DNA from: Sialis fuliginosa
Lineage: Eukaryota; Arthropoda; Insecta; Megaloptera; Sialidae
NCBI GenBank assembly: GCA_961205875.1
Contig: OY540819.1
Span: forward strand, 5,210,501 to 5,274,500
DNA: 64,000 bases
Direction of reading: 5' to 3'
Below are positions 1 through 10,249 of the stretch, one piece after another. The notes under the pieces are model-generated. The model did not search any database. It was not told the origin of the DNA and saw only the letters and a program-made list of their open reading frames with translations. The position numbers and the translations under genes are program-made. Each line of letters starts with the position of its first letter. Within the stretch, counting starts at the first letter, position 1.

Positions 1-1089
1 ATGGGAAGGATGCTTAGAGCTTTACCTTATTTTTCAATTCAAAAACGAAATGTTTTGAATATAATATTACTCTCATAAATGAAATGTATATGTATTTACT
101 TGGAAAAATAGCTGAAATAAATAACATGTTAAAACATAGTGAATTCATTTTTATTGAAAGAAAAGTAAACATACAAAAACATTTTAAAATTCAAACCTCA
201 TAGAAAGAAAATTGTTTGAAATCTAGCATTCAATTTCGACTGCCTAAAACAAGACAATTTTACAAAAAAAATATACATGAGCAATTTATTTTAGATGACT
301 TTTACTCATTTCGTATTCCATGAGGTTGGCTGAAAAATAAGTTATTATATTGTTGCGGTTCTTTGCCAAATTGCATACATACTTGAACTTTTATGGTATA
401 TATTATAGTAAATAATTGCAACGTAAATATTTTTGTTTTTAATATTTTTTTAATTAATAAATAATGATAAATAAGGATGTATTATCACATTGCACGTATT
501 ATAGGCTTCAGAAGTCTGCCACCATAAAGGTCAGAATCGCTTAAAATAGATTTAAAAATATCAAGACAAACATCGTCGGTTATATATTTACAATAGTTAC
601 ATCGTTGTAAATAAAAACACAAATATACGTCCATTTCATTAATTAATTTTATATCAACTTTAATTTACTTATGCAATTTTCAATAGATTACATAATAATT
701 TAATCGCAAAAATATATATGAGTACTATAAACGAAGAGTATTTCTTTATCTAGCAAATGAGTTTCAAAATATATATATTCTATTTTCAGAATTACTCAAC
801 CTGAATTCAGGAACAGTAGAACATTGGCCATATATCAAATATCGTAAAACAGACTTCATAAGATCGTAATTTGGCCGAAGAAATGTATATACCATAGACA
901 TAGAGAATGGACAGTGCATTCTGTATTAACACAATGGTGTAACATCTGTTCAAAAAGTGAGAGAGAGATGCAGTGTAGTTTGGAATATATCTATATCTTT
1001 TTCTAAGAATCTGATTGGTAGCTTACTACAGTTCAGGGTAGTATTTCTGTCAGATATATTTTTGTATATACATATGTATTTTGTGATTT
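1..1089. other. AT-rich non-coding sequence downstream of the aspartic protease homologue
   Basis: No coding signal seen. About 590-790 is a degenerate inverted copy of the TA-target MITE found at 29578 and 42261 (shared words include TTTCAATAGATTACATAATA). The rest is unremarkable. Confidence 0.5.
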
Positions 1090-1149
1090 TTGTGCAATAA
1101 GTTTTTTATTAAAAAAGTAAATAATATAAACAATAAACATACTATAATG

Positions 1150-1483
1150 GTTCATATTTTATCGAGGAAATTAAAAAAAAAACATCAATCTGATAGAAAT
1201 TTGCAAAATTATGAACGGATATTCCGGGAAAATAACATTTTTGCTACCAAAAATATTAAATATACATATATTAATAAAAAATAGTTTTAAATCAATTCCC
1301 ATGTGGTTGCTACAAAATGATGAGGTGGATTGCACTTACAAAGAGCACATACAAGATTTACTTAACAAAAATTTTAATATTTTTTTTGATATTAGGTTAC
1401 ATTACGAAGCTACGAAAAAGGAAGAACAAGATATTAAAATTAGGTCAAAAAATTCGAAACTTATATTATTTAGAAATCAATAA
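1150..1483 (+). pseudogene. Possible small broken gene of unknown identity
   Basis: An ATG at 1150 opens a basic reading (MVHILSRKLKKKHQSDRN) that stops at 1284. An overlapping frame is open from 1211 and runs on as FKSIPMWLLQNDEVDCTYK and EHIQDLLNKNFNIFF to a stop at 1481-1483. The two would join with a single frameshift. The second part has mixed, protein-like composition rather than the Lys/Asn/Ile monotony of random AT-rich frames. I recognise no family, and chance cannot be excluded. Confidence 0.2.
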
Positions 1484-1571
1484 TTGTTTTTTTTAAATAA
1501 ATTTTTTTTATAACGTTAATTATTTTTTGTTTTTTAACCTCTTTATATATGTATATCTATGAATATTTTTA

Positions 1572-2117
1572 ATGTTCGGGGCCAAGAATGAAATAGTTAC
1601 ACTCCTATTTAAAAAAAGGACAAATATATTCCAAACCTGTTTCTATCTCTTTCTTTTGACACGACTCTGCTCTCGAGTCAGATGCCTGGTCCATTCTTTA
1701 TTTTTAAATCAATCGTTTCAAATATTAAAAGCAATACACAAATTCCGTCTTAACCCTAAACCAAACACTTGGAAACAAAAAACACAACGCATTTATTGCC
1801 ACGAGACGTTAACATCTTATTTTGTATTCCTGACAGTTCCGACTTATTATTTTGTCATGGTTATTTGCCAGACTGCATTGCAGTGCAGTTCATCAGATAG
1901 CAGAATATGCAAACTCTGGCTGCTATTTGGTGATTCAGTTATGGCGGGGGTCTGTATGCAAGCAGGTATAGACAATATGGTCATTGTATGCGAAACCATA
2001 TACGATATTAATACTTGTATTGTACTGTCCTTCGAAATGTATCGGGATCAATGTTGGTATTTGCAGTCAATTACGGTGACCTATTTACTAACAATGACTA
2101 GAATTTTCTATTTATAG
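1572..2117 (+). CDS. Unrecognised 181-codon open reading frame
   Basis: The longest open frame in the window. It starts with MFGAKNEIVTLLFKKRTN and ends ...TMTRIFYL. It is Cys-, Leu- and Phe-rich with short hydrophobic stretches (TSYFVFLTVPTYYFVMVIC) and no recognised motif. The local base composition is somewhat less AT-rich than the surroundings, which lengthens chance ORFs. It has no visible partner gene or shared repeat. It may be a relic of a mobile element or a chance frame. Confidence 0.2.
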   Translation: MFGAKNEIVTLLFKKRTNIFQTCFYLFLLTRLCSRVRCLVHSLFLNQSFQILKAIHKFRLNPKPNTWKQKTQRIYCHETLTSYFVFLTVPTYYFVMVICQTALQCSSSDSRICKLWLLFGDSVMAGVCMQAGIDNMVIVCETIYDINTCIVLSFEMYRDQCWYLQSITVTYLLTMTRIFYL

Positions 2118-2302
2118 TGTGAATGTATTTAGATAGTAAAATAATTATTGGTATACTTGATTGCTATAGTTTGATGTCACTCACAGAATTATGAACTTAT
2201 TACGAATATAGATTATATGTGTATATGCAAACATTAGGTAGTAAATTAACTATTGTTGGTTTAGAACAATATATGTGGGTTCTTTTACATAAAATAAAAC
2301 AT

Positions 2303-2990
2303 CCAAGTGCGTGTTGAGCACGCACATGATAGGTTTCCGTAGTTATTACGATTTATAAACAAGAGTAATTTCATTAACGGACGCTCTGATAACGACATTT
2401 AAATGCAAATATATCGTGACTAAAGGGTTAAAATCAAAAGATCATTGAACATTTTTTGTTGCATTTTGGGAGACCTATCTAATGAAATCCCACTCAATGG
2501 GTTAAGTGAAAAAAAAAATGTGAGTTCACTTTTCAGTCTATGGAAGGGGGGTCCAAAATAATTTTGACAGTATTCGTTATAATTTTCAGTAAAATTACTA
2601 ATTAAAAGCTACATTCTTGAATTTTTTCAGATTTTTAAATTGATAGTTTAGAAATTATCTAAGGCACACCCCACTTAATGGATTAAGTGATTTTTTTTTT
2701 TTTTAAATACTTTTCAGTCTATGGAAAGGGGGTCCAAAAAAAATGTTTTTTTCAAAAATATTATCATTTCTGTTTTTGGGTTATCAGTCTTCGTTTGTAT
2801 AGCAAATTTCATCTTAATCGGCTTAAAATTTTTGAGGATGGACGGACGGACGGACGGACATGGCAAAACTATAAGGTTATCAATCTTCGTCCGTATACCA
2901 AATTTCATCGTAATCGGCTTAAAATTTTTGAGGACGGACGGACATGGCGAAACTATAAGGTTTCCTAGTTTTCAACGAAAACCTAAAAAA
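2303..2990 (+). repeat. Dispersed repeat A, left copy
   Basis: Matches 17998-18939 in the opposite orientation. Shared landmarks are the outer end CCAAGTGCGTGTT...ATAGGTTTCCGTAG, blocks reading TTTTCAGTCTATGGAA and GGAGACCTATCTAATG, and the inner end with AATCGGCTTAAAATTTTTGAG followed by GGAC tandem units. Open frames in it only reflect the repeat. Confidence 0.7.
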
Positions 2991-3258
2991 ATGAGGACTC
3001 AATCTCCGACACAACGAATATATTGTAAAAAAACTAGGAGCATAACATAGTAATACAGCTTTATCTCTAACAGTTAAGTACATCATTGTTTAATAATTTA
3101 TTGCACTAGCTCAATCTCAATAATATTATATTTCGTCTATCCATCGTCAAAATGATTTAAGTCCCTTCTATAATATTTTAAGTATAAAATATAAATCAAA
3201 AAGTATTTTTATACTTCCAGATAAAGTTATGTTTCAGAATGACTCAATTTCAAATGAA

Positions 3259-3264
3259 TTTATT
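3259..3264 (-). promoter_or_regulatory. Candidate poly(A) signal (AATAAA) for the aspartic protease homologue
   Basis: TTTATT on the plus strand reads AATAAA on the gene strand, about 120 bases after the stop codon. In DNA this AT-rich such hexamers are common, so only its position supports it. Confidence 0.35.
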
Positions 3265-3737
3265 TAAAAATATAAGCATACATAATATTTATAAAAAATA
3301 ATGCTACAATAAAATACATATACCATAATACACATGAATAAGAAAATAAACATAATTTGCTATAATAAATTGCTATTAATTCATTTTAAACACCTTCAGC
3401 AAATCCAAGTCTTCTTTGGTCAACATCAAAAATAGTGTAGTATTTGTTAAGAAATGGTTCTCCCAACAACCAATTATTTGTTGTATTAGAAAATAGAATA
3501 AGACAGCGATGATCCAACTGTAATTAAAAATAAAGTTTATCAAAAAAATGGTCAACATATATAAAAAGTTTATAAAATATATTTAAAAATTCTGCATAAA
3601 ATTTTGATAAATGTGGCCAACCCCTAAATCGAAAATTGAATATATGTATACAATGGCCTATGAAACTTTTTATGATTTGCATGTAGGTATACTATACGTA
3701 CAAAAAGTTGTAATACGAGTATATTGTATATATTTAC

Positions 3738-4065
3738 CTGATAAGTATAATCAGTATAAGTTAATTTAAATTCTTTATAAGCAATGTTAAAAGTCAAATC
3801 TGGCAGATTTGAACACTTGGGGTCTATAAATCGACCTAGTATCATTAGTATTGGACGAAATTTAAAATTAGGTATTCCTAAAGTTTTAGATTTGGTGTCA
3901 ATGATTGCATCGAAATTAGCGTATATAGTTTCATTGTCTACTTCTAGAGATGATATTCTGAATTTGTAGGTTCGGTTTCCGATTATGTTAACATATGTAA
4001 TTTCGTTTTTGTATAAAGTGTTATTTATTCCAAATATTAATTGACCATCTTCAGTTTGTTTATTT
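3738..4065 (-). CDS. Exon 6 of the aspartic protease homologue: second catalytic loop
   Basis: The 328-base exon encodes residues 190-298. It contains EDGQLIFGINNTLY, the second catalytic region NFDAIIDTKSKT (DTG changed to DTK), and the C-lobe motif PKCSNLPDLTFNI, which matches the usual cysteine and SLP-hxF arrangement of cathepsin D-like enzymes. The Cys here would pair with the Cys in LDHRC of exon 7. Both splice sites are canonical. Confidence 0.8.
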
Positions 4066-4618
4066 CTGAAAATAAATATTTGATTATAGTGTAAATGTTT
4101 ATAAAAACTTTGATCAGTTATTTAAAAATAACAAAATTTTAAATTAAAAATTAACTTACAGTTTTAAAGAAAATACGCTCTTTCTATCAATGGATAATTC
4201 TGAAGTTAAATTATTAAATAATGGTGCTCCAAATTTTCCTTTTCTATCCAAACCTAAACCAAGAACACCATCAGTAAATTTAATTTTTTTGTTTGTATCC
4301 AAATCAACGTCGTCTAATAGCATGATGTTCTGTGAATTGAAATTAATACCACCAATCTGAAATTTTTGAAACGGTATGTAACGTTTTGCAGTCTTCTAAT
4401 AGTAGAAGTAGTTTTAAATTGTTTTTCATAAAATCTAGTTTTACGTATTAAAATGTCAAATAATTTCAACAATTACCTTATCATATAACCGATAAGTAAA
4501 GTACATCAAAACACCAATATTCGGAAAAAAATTGCTAAATATTTTCAAACATAGGTAAAAAAAAACACACAGAAAAAATTAATTACCTCGCAGATTAAAC
4601 AAATAGTTATTTGTGTAT

Positions 4619-4712
4619 CTAGGGTGTAAAATGTTTTTCGCACGAGTGTGAATGTTTGTTAGTCGAGGCGCCAATCACACGAGTGCGAAAAACGCATTTT
4701 ACACCCGAGGTG
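4619..4712. repeat. Inverted repeat (hairpin) with GTGTAAAATG / CATTTTACAC arms
   Basis: The left arm GGGTGTAAAATGTTTTTCGC and the right arm GCGAAAAACGCATTTTACAC are complementary over about 35 bases, including CACGAGTGTGA / TCACACGAGTG. It may be one end of the surrounding element; CGCACG-rich words recur at 5426-5480. Confidence 0.6.
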
Positions 4713-4775
4713 CACACAAAATTTTTTCTACAACCCTATTGATTATATAATATTAACAATAATATTATATAATAA

Positions 4776-5081
4776 TCATGGGCGCCGGCAGAATTTCTTT
4801 TAGGGGGGTGCAAATATATATGGAAAAAAAATTTTATGGAAGTTAATATGACTAAAAAAAAAAAAAAGGTCCTCAGTTTTCTATTTTCACATTTATAACT
4901 TATTACATGTTTTCCAATTTGCCAGGGGGGTGCAGATGTATTAAATTTTAAAATAACAATTGTATTTCTTAATTCTTTCATTTGCCAGGGGGATGCAAAT
5001 GTATTAAATTTTAAAATAACAATTGTATTTCTTAATTATTTCATTTGCCAGGGGGTTGCACCCCCCTCCCGGCGCCCATGA
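4776..5081. mobile_element. MITE with TCATGGGCGCCGG terminal inverted repeats and an internal 63-bp tandem repeat
   Basis: Ends are TCATGGGCGCCGG (4776) and CCGGCGCCCATGA (to 5081). AATAA/TAATAA flanks on both sides are compatible with a target duplication. Inside, a 63-bp unit beginning GCCAGGGGG is repeated from 4921, 4984 and 5047 (two full units and a partial). Confidence 0.65.
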
Positions 5082-5195
5082 TAATAATTAATTTATATAC
5101 TTTGTATTTTGCTATATTAATATTAAAATTAAACTCTAGTAAGCTTTGGATAAAATTTTTGACAGTTCTATTTTCATTCAAATGAGTTTCATTAT

Positions 5196-5360
5196 TTGTT
5201 AAGATGGATAAGTTGTGATAATGAGAAAGATCATAAATGTGCACCACCAGAGATATCAGAAGCTGCAAATTCTGTAATTTTAAATTTACTATCTGCAAAA
5301 TCTAAATTGATATATGAAAATTACACACAATACCATGAATTGTGCCAAGCAAAAAACCTT
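5196..5360 (+). pseudogene. Fragment resembling the N-terminal (SAM-like) domain of a Crypton/tyrosine-recombinase-type protein
   Basis: The frame reads NEKDHKCAPPEISEAANSV then ILNLLSAKSKLIYENYTQYH. The pattern (PPEIxEAA, LLxAKSxxxYExxYxxF) recalls the N-terminal domain of repeat-encoded tyrosine-recombinase-like proteins common in arthropod genomes. There is no catalytic domain. An upstream ATG (MDKL) is out of frame. Identification is from remembered family patterns, so moderate to low confidence. Confidence 0.4.
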
Positions 5361-6151
5361 ATGGTATTGTTTATATTTTATTAATAATTTTGTTTATTAC
5401 AATAATTAATATAGTACCTAAATTTTAGTAATTGCGCACGCCGTGCGTGATAAAACTATTTACGCACGACGAGCACAAAAGTACTACTTTACACACTGAA
5501 ATGTCAATGAAAAAGCCTACTTTTTTACACGGTTGTAGAAAAAATTAATTATCACTATTATTTTCTGTCAAAATTATAATTGTTAAAGAAGAACAAAATT
5601 GACAGAACTATTTAAAAGTTAGATGATTTTTCGAATAACATTACGTAATAAAATTAATACTCACGTTAACAATATCTTTAACAATTCTACCACTAAACGT
5701 TATATTTTTATTTGTCATATTACCCGAATAATCCAGTGTTAAAGTTGTAGAAGTATTTGAATCAAATTTATGTTTAATTGTATCATCTGTAATAATATAT
5801 TTTGTAAATGGTATAAAAATTATGCTGGTGAACATAAAGGACCCCGCAGTTTAAGATAGGAAAATGGCTTTCAGTCAATCTCTTTGAAACCAACTGGAAA
5901 ATATTCTCTAAATCATCCCGATTAAAAGTCTCAATGGTCGCAACCGCCTAAGTTCCCGAGGTCTCGCGCAAAGAGCTGTTTTGTACCTAATAATGCAATA
6001 AAAAAAATCGATATAGTACAGGACATTTTGAACAAATAAATTAATTTTTATGTATCGTTTTGTTTATTAATTTTCTAGATTTTTATGTTGTTAAAGTTTG
6101 CAAATTCTAGCAAATTGTTTTATGGATTATAATAAAGATTTTATAAAACAC

Positions 6152-6337
6152 AGAATATACTACTAAGCAGAAGAGTCATAAGGATACGATGGCCATGGTC
6201 ATAAAATTTTACTTCATATGAACTACCCTCAGAGGCGCCACTTGTACTGATTTGCGCCGCGTTACCTAGATTACGTGTTTAAAATTATGCATAATAATAT
6301 TTATTTTTTGTTTTCTGTCATTTTCAATACTCCACAG
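6152..6337 (+). mobile_element. About 185-bp nested insertion, first copy
   Basis: Absent from the right arm, where the flanking CACAGAA and ACATATACAAGTAG are joined directly. CACAGAA is repeated on both sides here, suggesting a target duplication. The inserted segment (with GATACGATGGCCATGGTCAT) recurs inverted at the centre of the composite, 8655-8815. Confidence 0.6.
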
Positions 6338-6980
6338 AACATATACAAGTAGAAGGGACATATAATGTTAAATATTGTGGCCACAGCGCCTCTAGGGTTC
6401 GTTCATATGAACTAAAAAATAAAAGAAGGGCTATTCATAAAAATATAATTTTGTCCATCTAGCGTTTAATATGAAAACTAATATCATCGGCGGGATTTAT
6501 AAATTAAATTATTTATTATATAATTATTATTTTATTTAATATATTTTTATATTATCAGTAGTAATACAAAGTTATCATGTTGAAAATTTTCTGAAAATGT
6601 TTAAATGCATTTAAAATAATAGGTTATATTAATATTAACTGATTTTATTAAAAAAAATTATTTGTATTATACAGTACAAAAAATATTATATTATATATGT
6701 ACATATTCTATATAAAATATACAGGTACACTAACAAATTTTATAACAGTAAGAACATTAATAATATTAAAATCAAACAAACAACAATTAACAGATATATA
6801 TACACAGGTATAATTAATTTAATCACAGGCACAATTAATGATAATGTAATAATAATTATAAAACAACAAACAATATTATAAAAATACAATTAGAATTTTT
6901 GAAATTCATATAAATATAACATGTAGATTTTTACAGTATTTGCTTAAAAATTTTAAAAATAATTTTAAATCCTTAGCCTA

Positions 6981-7618
6981 TAGCCCAGTAAAGGAAGCAT
7001 TTTGACAGGAAATTAAGAGGGCAAGCAATTTTATGATTGATTCTTATAGATTTTGAACCGGAGAATTCGAAAAAAATAACCCGGACTAGCAAAAAGTGGT
7101 GCAACACCCTTAAAAATGGGGTTTAAGGGTGAAAACCCCATTTCCAACCGTTTTTTCAATTTATCACAAAATCTAAAGCGATGATGGTATATTTTTATCG
7201 TTGATATATGTTCAGGACACTCAGACGAATCATATATTAAATTTGGATGATTTTTACAAAAGTTATTAATTTTAAAATTATTTTCCCGAAAGGATGCATT
7301 TTTTTGTCTTTTAAGCCCTCTGGAAGAGGTAATTTTTGGTCAAATTTAGTATATGTGGTCACAATCGATTCGTCTGAGTGTCCTGAACATATATCAACGA
7401 TAAAAATATACCATCGTCGCTTTAAATTTTGTGATAAATTGAAAAAACGGTTGGAAATGGGGTTTTCACCCTTAAACCCCATTTTTAAGGGTGTTGCACC
7501 ACTTTTCGCTTGTCCGGGTTATTTTTTTCGAATTCTCCGGTTCAAAATCTATAAGAATCAATCATTGCCCTCTAAATTTCCCTCTTTCTCACTTTTCACT
7601 GCTTCCTTGACTGGGCTA
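6981..7618. mobile_element. 638-bp palindromic MITE nested in the left arm of the THAP composite
   Basis: Ends TAGCCCAGT / ACTGGGCTA with CTA on both sides (6978-6980 and 7619-7621). Its two halves are inverted copies (for example GGGGTTTAAGGGTGAAAACCCC on one side, and the block around ACACTCAGACGAA on both). The right arm of the composite lacks it, giving an empty-site comparison near 10370-10400. Open frames crossing it are artefacts of the palindrome. Confidence 0.75.
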
Positions 7619-7739
7619 CTACATTAAATCTCAAATACTTATTTTCTTTTTCTGTGAAATACAGTATATGAATTAATTGTATACATATAATCATTCAAAA
7701 TAAATATAAGTAATTTGACTGTCGTGTTTTAAAAAAATA

Positions 7740-8105
7740 TTACTTATACATACGGTTTTTCTCGTTAACTACGTTCGTCATGGTTTGTGGCACAAAGCAA
7801 TATGATGGCGTTAGATTGGAATTTACTTCTATACTTGACTGTAAATTTAATGTTGACACTGCATTAAAATTTAATTTTTTCCTCTCGGACGTCTCGTACT
7901 GAAATGTGGAAAAGTGCTTATCGCATATCATTAAACTACTTAATTTTGATTTTGTTAAATTAAATAAATCTATTTCGTTTATGTTCCCCAGCCATATATT
8001 TTGTAGGTTCTGTTTTTTTGTAAAACGGTGCATTTGTATGGTAGGTTTCATATTTGAACTTTCTTTGCACACTTTCACTGCACATTTTCTGTATTTGCAG
8101 GACAT
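7740..8105 (-). CDS. THAP-domain protein fragment (transposon-encoded DNA-binding domain)
   Basis: 121 codons starting MSCKYRKCAVKVC at 8105. The C2CH zinc finger of the THAP family is visible: C8-x4-C13, a conserved HRF at 26-28, Trp38, then C61-x2-H64-F65 (MICDKHF), and NAVSTL near residue 82 where the family has AVPTL. THAP domains bind transposon ends or regulatory DNA. A full P-type transposase would be several hundred residues long; here the frame stops soon after the finger and there is no catalytic domain. A second, frameshifted copy lies inverted at 9900-10249. The left copy could still make a small DNA-binding protein. Confidence 0.7.
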   Translation of the reverse strand: MSCKYRKCAVKVCKESSNMKPTIQMHRFTKKQNLQNIWLGNINEIDLFNLTKSKLSSLMICDKHFSTFQYETSERKKLNFNAVSTLNLQSSIEVNSNLTPSYCFVPQTMTNVVNEKNRMYK

Positions 8106-8218
8106 TTTCTAAATAAAAAATAAATTAATTAATACATTACATTATAGGTACATATTACTATACAATCACAATTATTTGTTGACAATTTTAACGATTTAAT
8201 TAGATCTTAAATCTCGCA

Positions 8219-9249
8219 GGGGTGGAATTTGGCCTAGGTAGACTGGGCAATTACCTAGGGCTCGATTTTCAAAAGTGGAAGAGAACAAAAATTCTTTAGA
8301 TATTAATGCGGTCAATTTTTAAATTAAATTTGCTAAAAAAATGATGATTTTAATTTAACGAAGCCCGCAACCTTGCTTAGGACTATATTTTTCCTTAGTC
8401 CGCTCCTGGATCTACGCAGATCTTATTTAATTCTTGTAAATCTAAATTTGTTTTTTTCCCCGGATAGGATAGTATCGTTTAATAACAGTTTACACTTATA
8501 CATAAAAAACAATAGGTAGTAGGTAGCTAGACACTTTTTTGAATATATATTATTGCACTTACCTTTTCAATAATAATTCTATACACAATAAAACTTTAAA
8601 CATGGTGTAAGAAAATTTTCATTAACAATGAGAATTGAAAATGACAGAAGACAAAAGGTAAATATTATTATGCATAATTTTAAACACGTAATCTAGGTAA
8701 CGCGGCGCAAATCAGTACAAGTGGCGCCTCTGAGGGTCGTTCATATGAAGTAAAATTTTATGACCATGGCCATCGTATCCTTATGACTCTTCTGCTTAGT
8801 AGTATATTCTGTGCAATACTCATTGTTAATGAAAATTTTCTTACACCGTGCTTAAAGTTTTATTGTGTATAGAATTATTATTTAAAAGGTAAGTGCAATA
8901 ATATATATTCAAAAAAGTGTCTAGCTACCTATTACCTATTGTTTATTATGTAAAAGTGTAAATTGTTATTAAACGATACTATCCGGGGAAAAAACAAATT
9001 TAGTTTTACAGGGAATAAATAAGATCTGCGTAGATCCAGGAGCGGACTAAGGAAAAATACAATCCTAAGCAAGTTTGCGGGCTTCGTTAAATTAAAATCC
9101 AACATCATTTTTTAGCAAATTTAATTTAAAAATTGACCGCATTAATATCTAAATAATTTTTTGTTTTCTTCCACTTTTGAAAATCCGGGTCTCCAGAAAT
9201 TACGGGCTCTAGTTAATTGCCCAGTCTACCTAGGTCAAAGTCCACCCCT
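8219..9249. mobile_element. Inner palindromic segment with hAT-like CAGGGGTGG ends
   Basis: The inner arms begin CAGGGGTGGAATTTGGCC and end ...CCACCCCTG, the terminal style of many hAT-superfamily MITEs. The inverted symmetry continues outward into the flanks (CTTAAATCTCG / CGAGATTTAAG), so the palindrome is larger than a simple element and no target duplication can be defined. Confidence 0.4.
8655..8815 (-). mobile_element. Same nested insertion, inverted second copy at the palindrome centre
   Basis: Matches 6152-6337 in reverse complement (GATTTGCGCCGCG, TGACTCTTCTGC). It forms the spacer between the inner arms 8197-8650 and 8815-9275. Confidence 0.6.
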
Positions 9250-9899
9250 GCGAGATTTAAGATCTAATTAAATCTATTTTCCCCCATTTAGTTTATTATT
9301 TAATAAAACGAGATTACCACCGGATTAAAAGAACATAAGATATAATATCCGTGATGGGAATCTCGCCTCATCGCGAATGTAAATTGAAGAACCTATTTGA
9401 AATTGTTAAAAAATAAAACAATCTCATCTTATAAAATATTAAGCTGGTATTGGCTTCAAAAAATTTAAACCGGTGACATTTATGAATACAAAGTTCTGAT
9501 ACTAACAATAAGTTTCACCAACGTATGTTATTTCTAGCAGCTTTGTGAATTTCCTAATGGACCAATCGGAGTATCAAATCTCAGTAATTAGAAACATACC
9601 TACATTTAAATGCTGGTCTCTCATTTGTTCATTTAGAAATTTCCAAGGTTGTATGATTCATTATAGGGGAGTCAAAATATGGGTTGAAGTAAAGTCTTTT
9701 TTAAAGAATGTAATGTAATATACTGTATTATTTTTTATAAATAATCAAGAATATGCATCATTTAATGTCAACAATAAGACATATTTACTTTGAATATATG
9801 TGTACTTAATCTATACAATAAAATTGTTAACAAATAATTGTGATTGTATAGTAATATGTATACTGTAATGTATTAATTAATTAATTTTTTATTTAGGAA

Positions 9900-10249
9900 A
9901 TGTCCTGCAAATACAGAAAATGTGCAGTGAAAGTGTGCAAAGAAAGTTCAAATATGAAACCTACCATACAAATACACCGTTTTACAAAAAAAAAAAACAG
10001 AACCTACAAAATATATGGCTGGGGAACATAAACGACATAGATTTATTTAATTTAACAAAATCAAAATTAAATAGTTTAATGATATGCGATAAGCACTTTT
10101 CCACATCTCAGTACCAGACGTCCGAGAGGAAAAAATTAAATTTGAATGCAGTGCCAACATTAAATTTACAGTCAAGTAGGTATAGAAGTAAATTCCAATC
10201 TAACGCCATCATATTGCTTTGTGCCACAAACCATGACGAACGTAATTAA
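9900..10249 (+). pseudogene. Second THAP-domain copy, frameshifted
   Basis: The ATG at 9900 gives the same start (MSCKYRKCAVKVC) as the inverted copy at 8105. A run of 12 A (9986-9997), against 7 A in the other copy, shifts the frame after HRFTKK. The rest of the finger (NLQNIWLGNIN, MICDKHF, NAVPTLNLQ) continues in a second frame, and a 4-base insertion after LNLQSS shifts it again. This copy keeps the family AVPTL motif that is AVSTL in its partner. Confidence 0.7.

Larger units (their letters stand above)
4357..5664. other. Intron 4 of the aspartic protease homologue, filled with mobile-element debris
   Basis: Holds a hairpin (4619-4712), a short MITE with GGCGCC ends (4776-5081) and a fragment resembling a Crypton-type recombinase (5196-5360). 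The segment is flanked by similar AGAAAAAATTAATTA words near 4573 and 5541. Confidence 0.6.

Noticed and set aside
7247-7627. 126-codon frame, plus an 81-codon frame on the other strand
   Set aside because: Both read through the palindromic MITE 6981-7618 and mirror each other.
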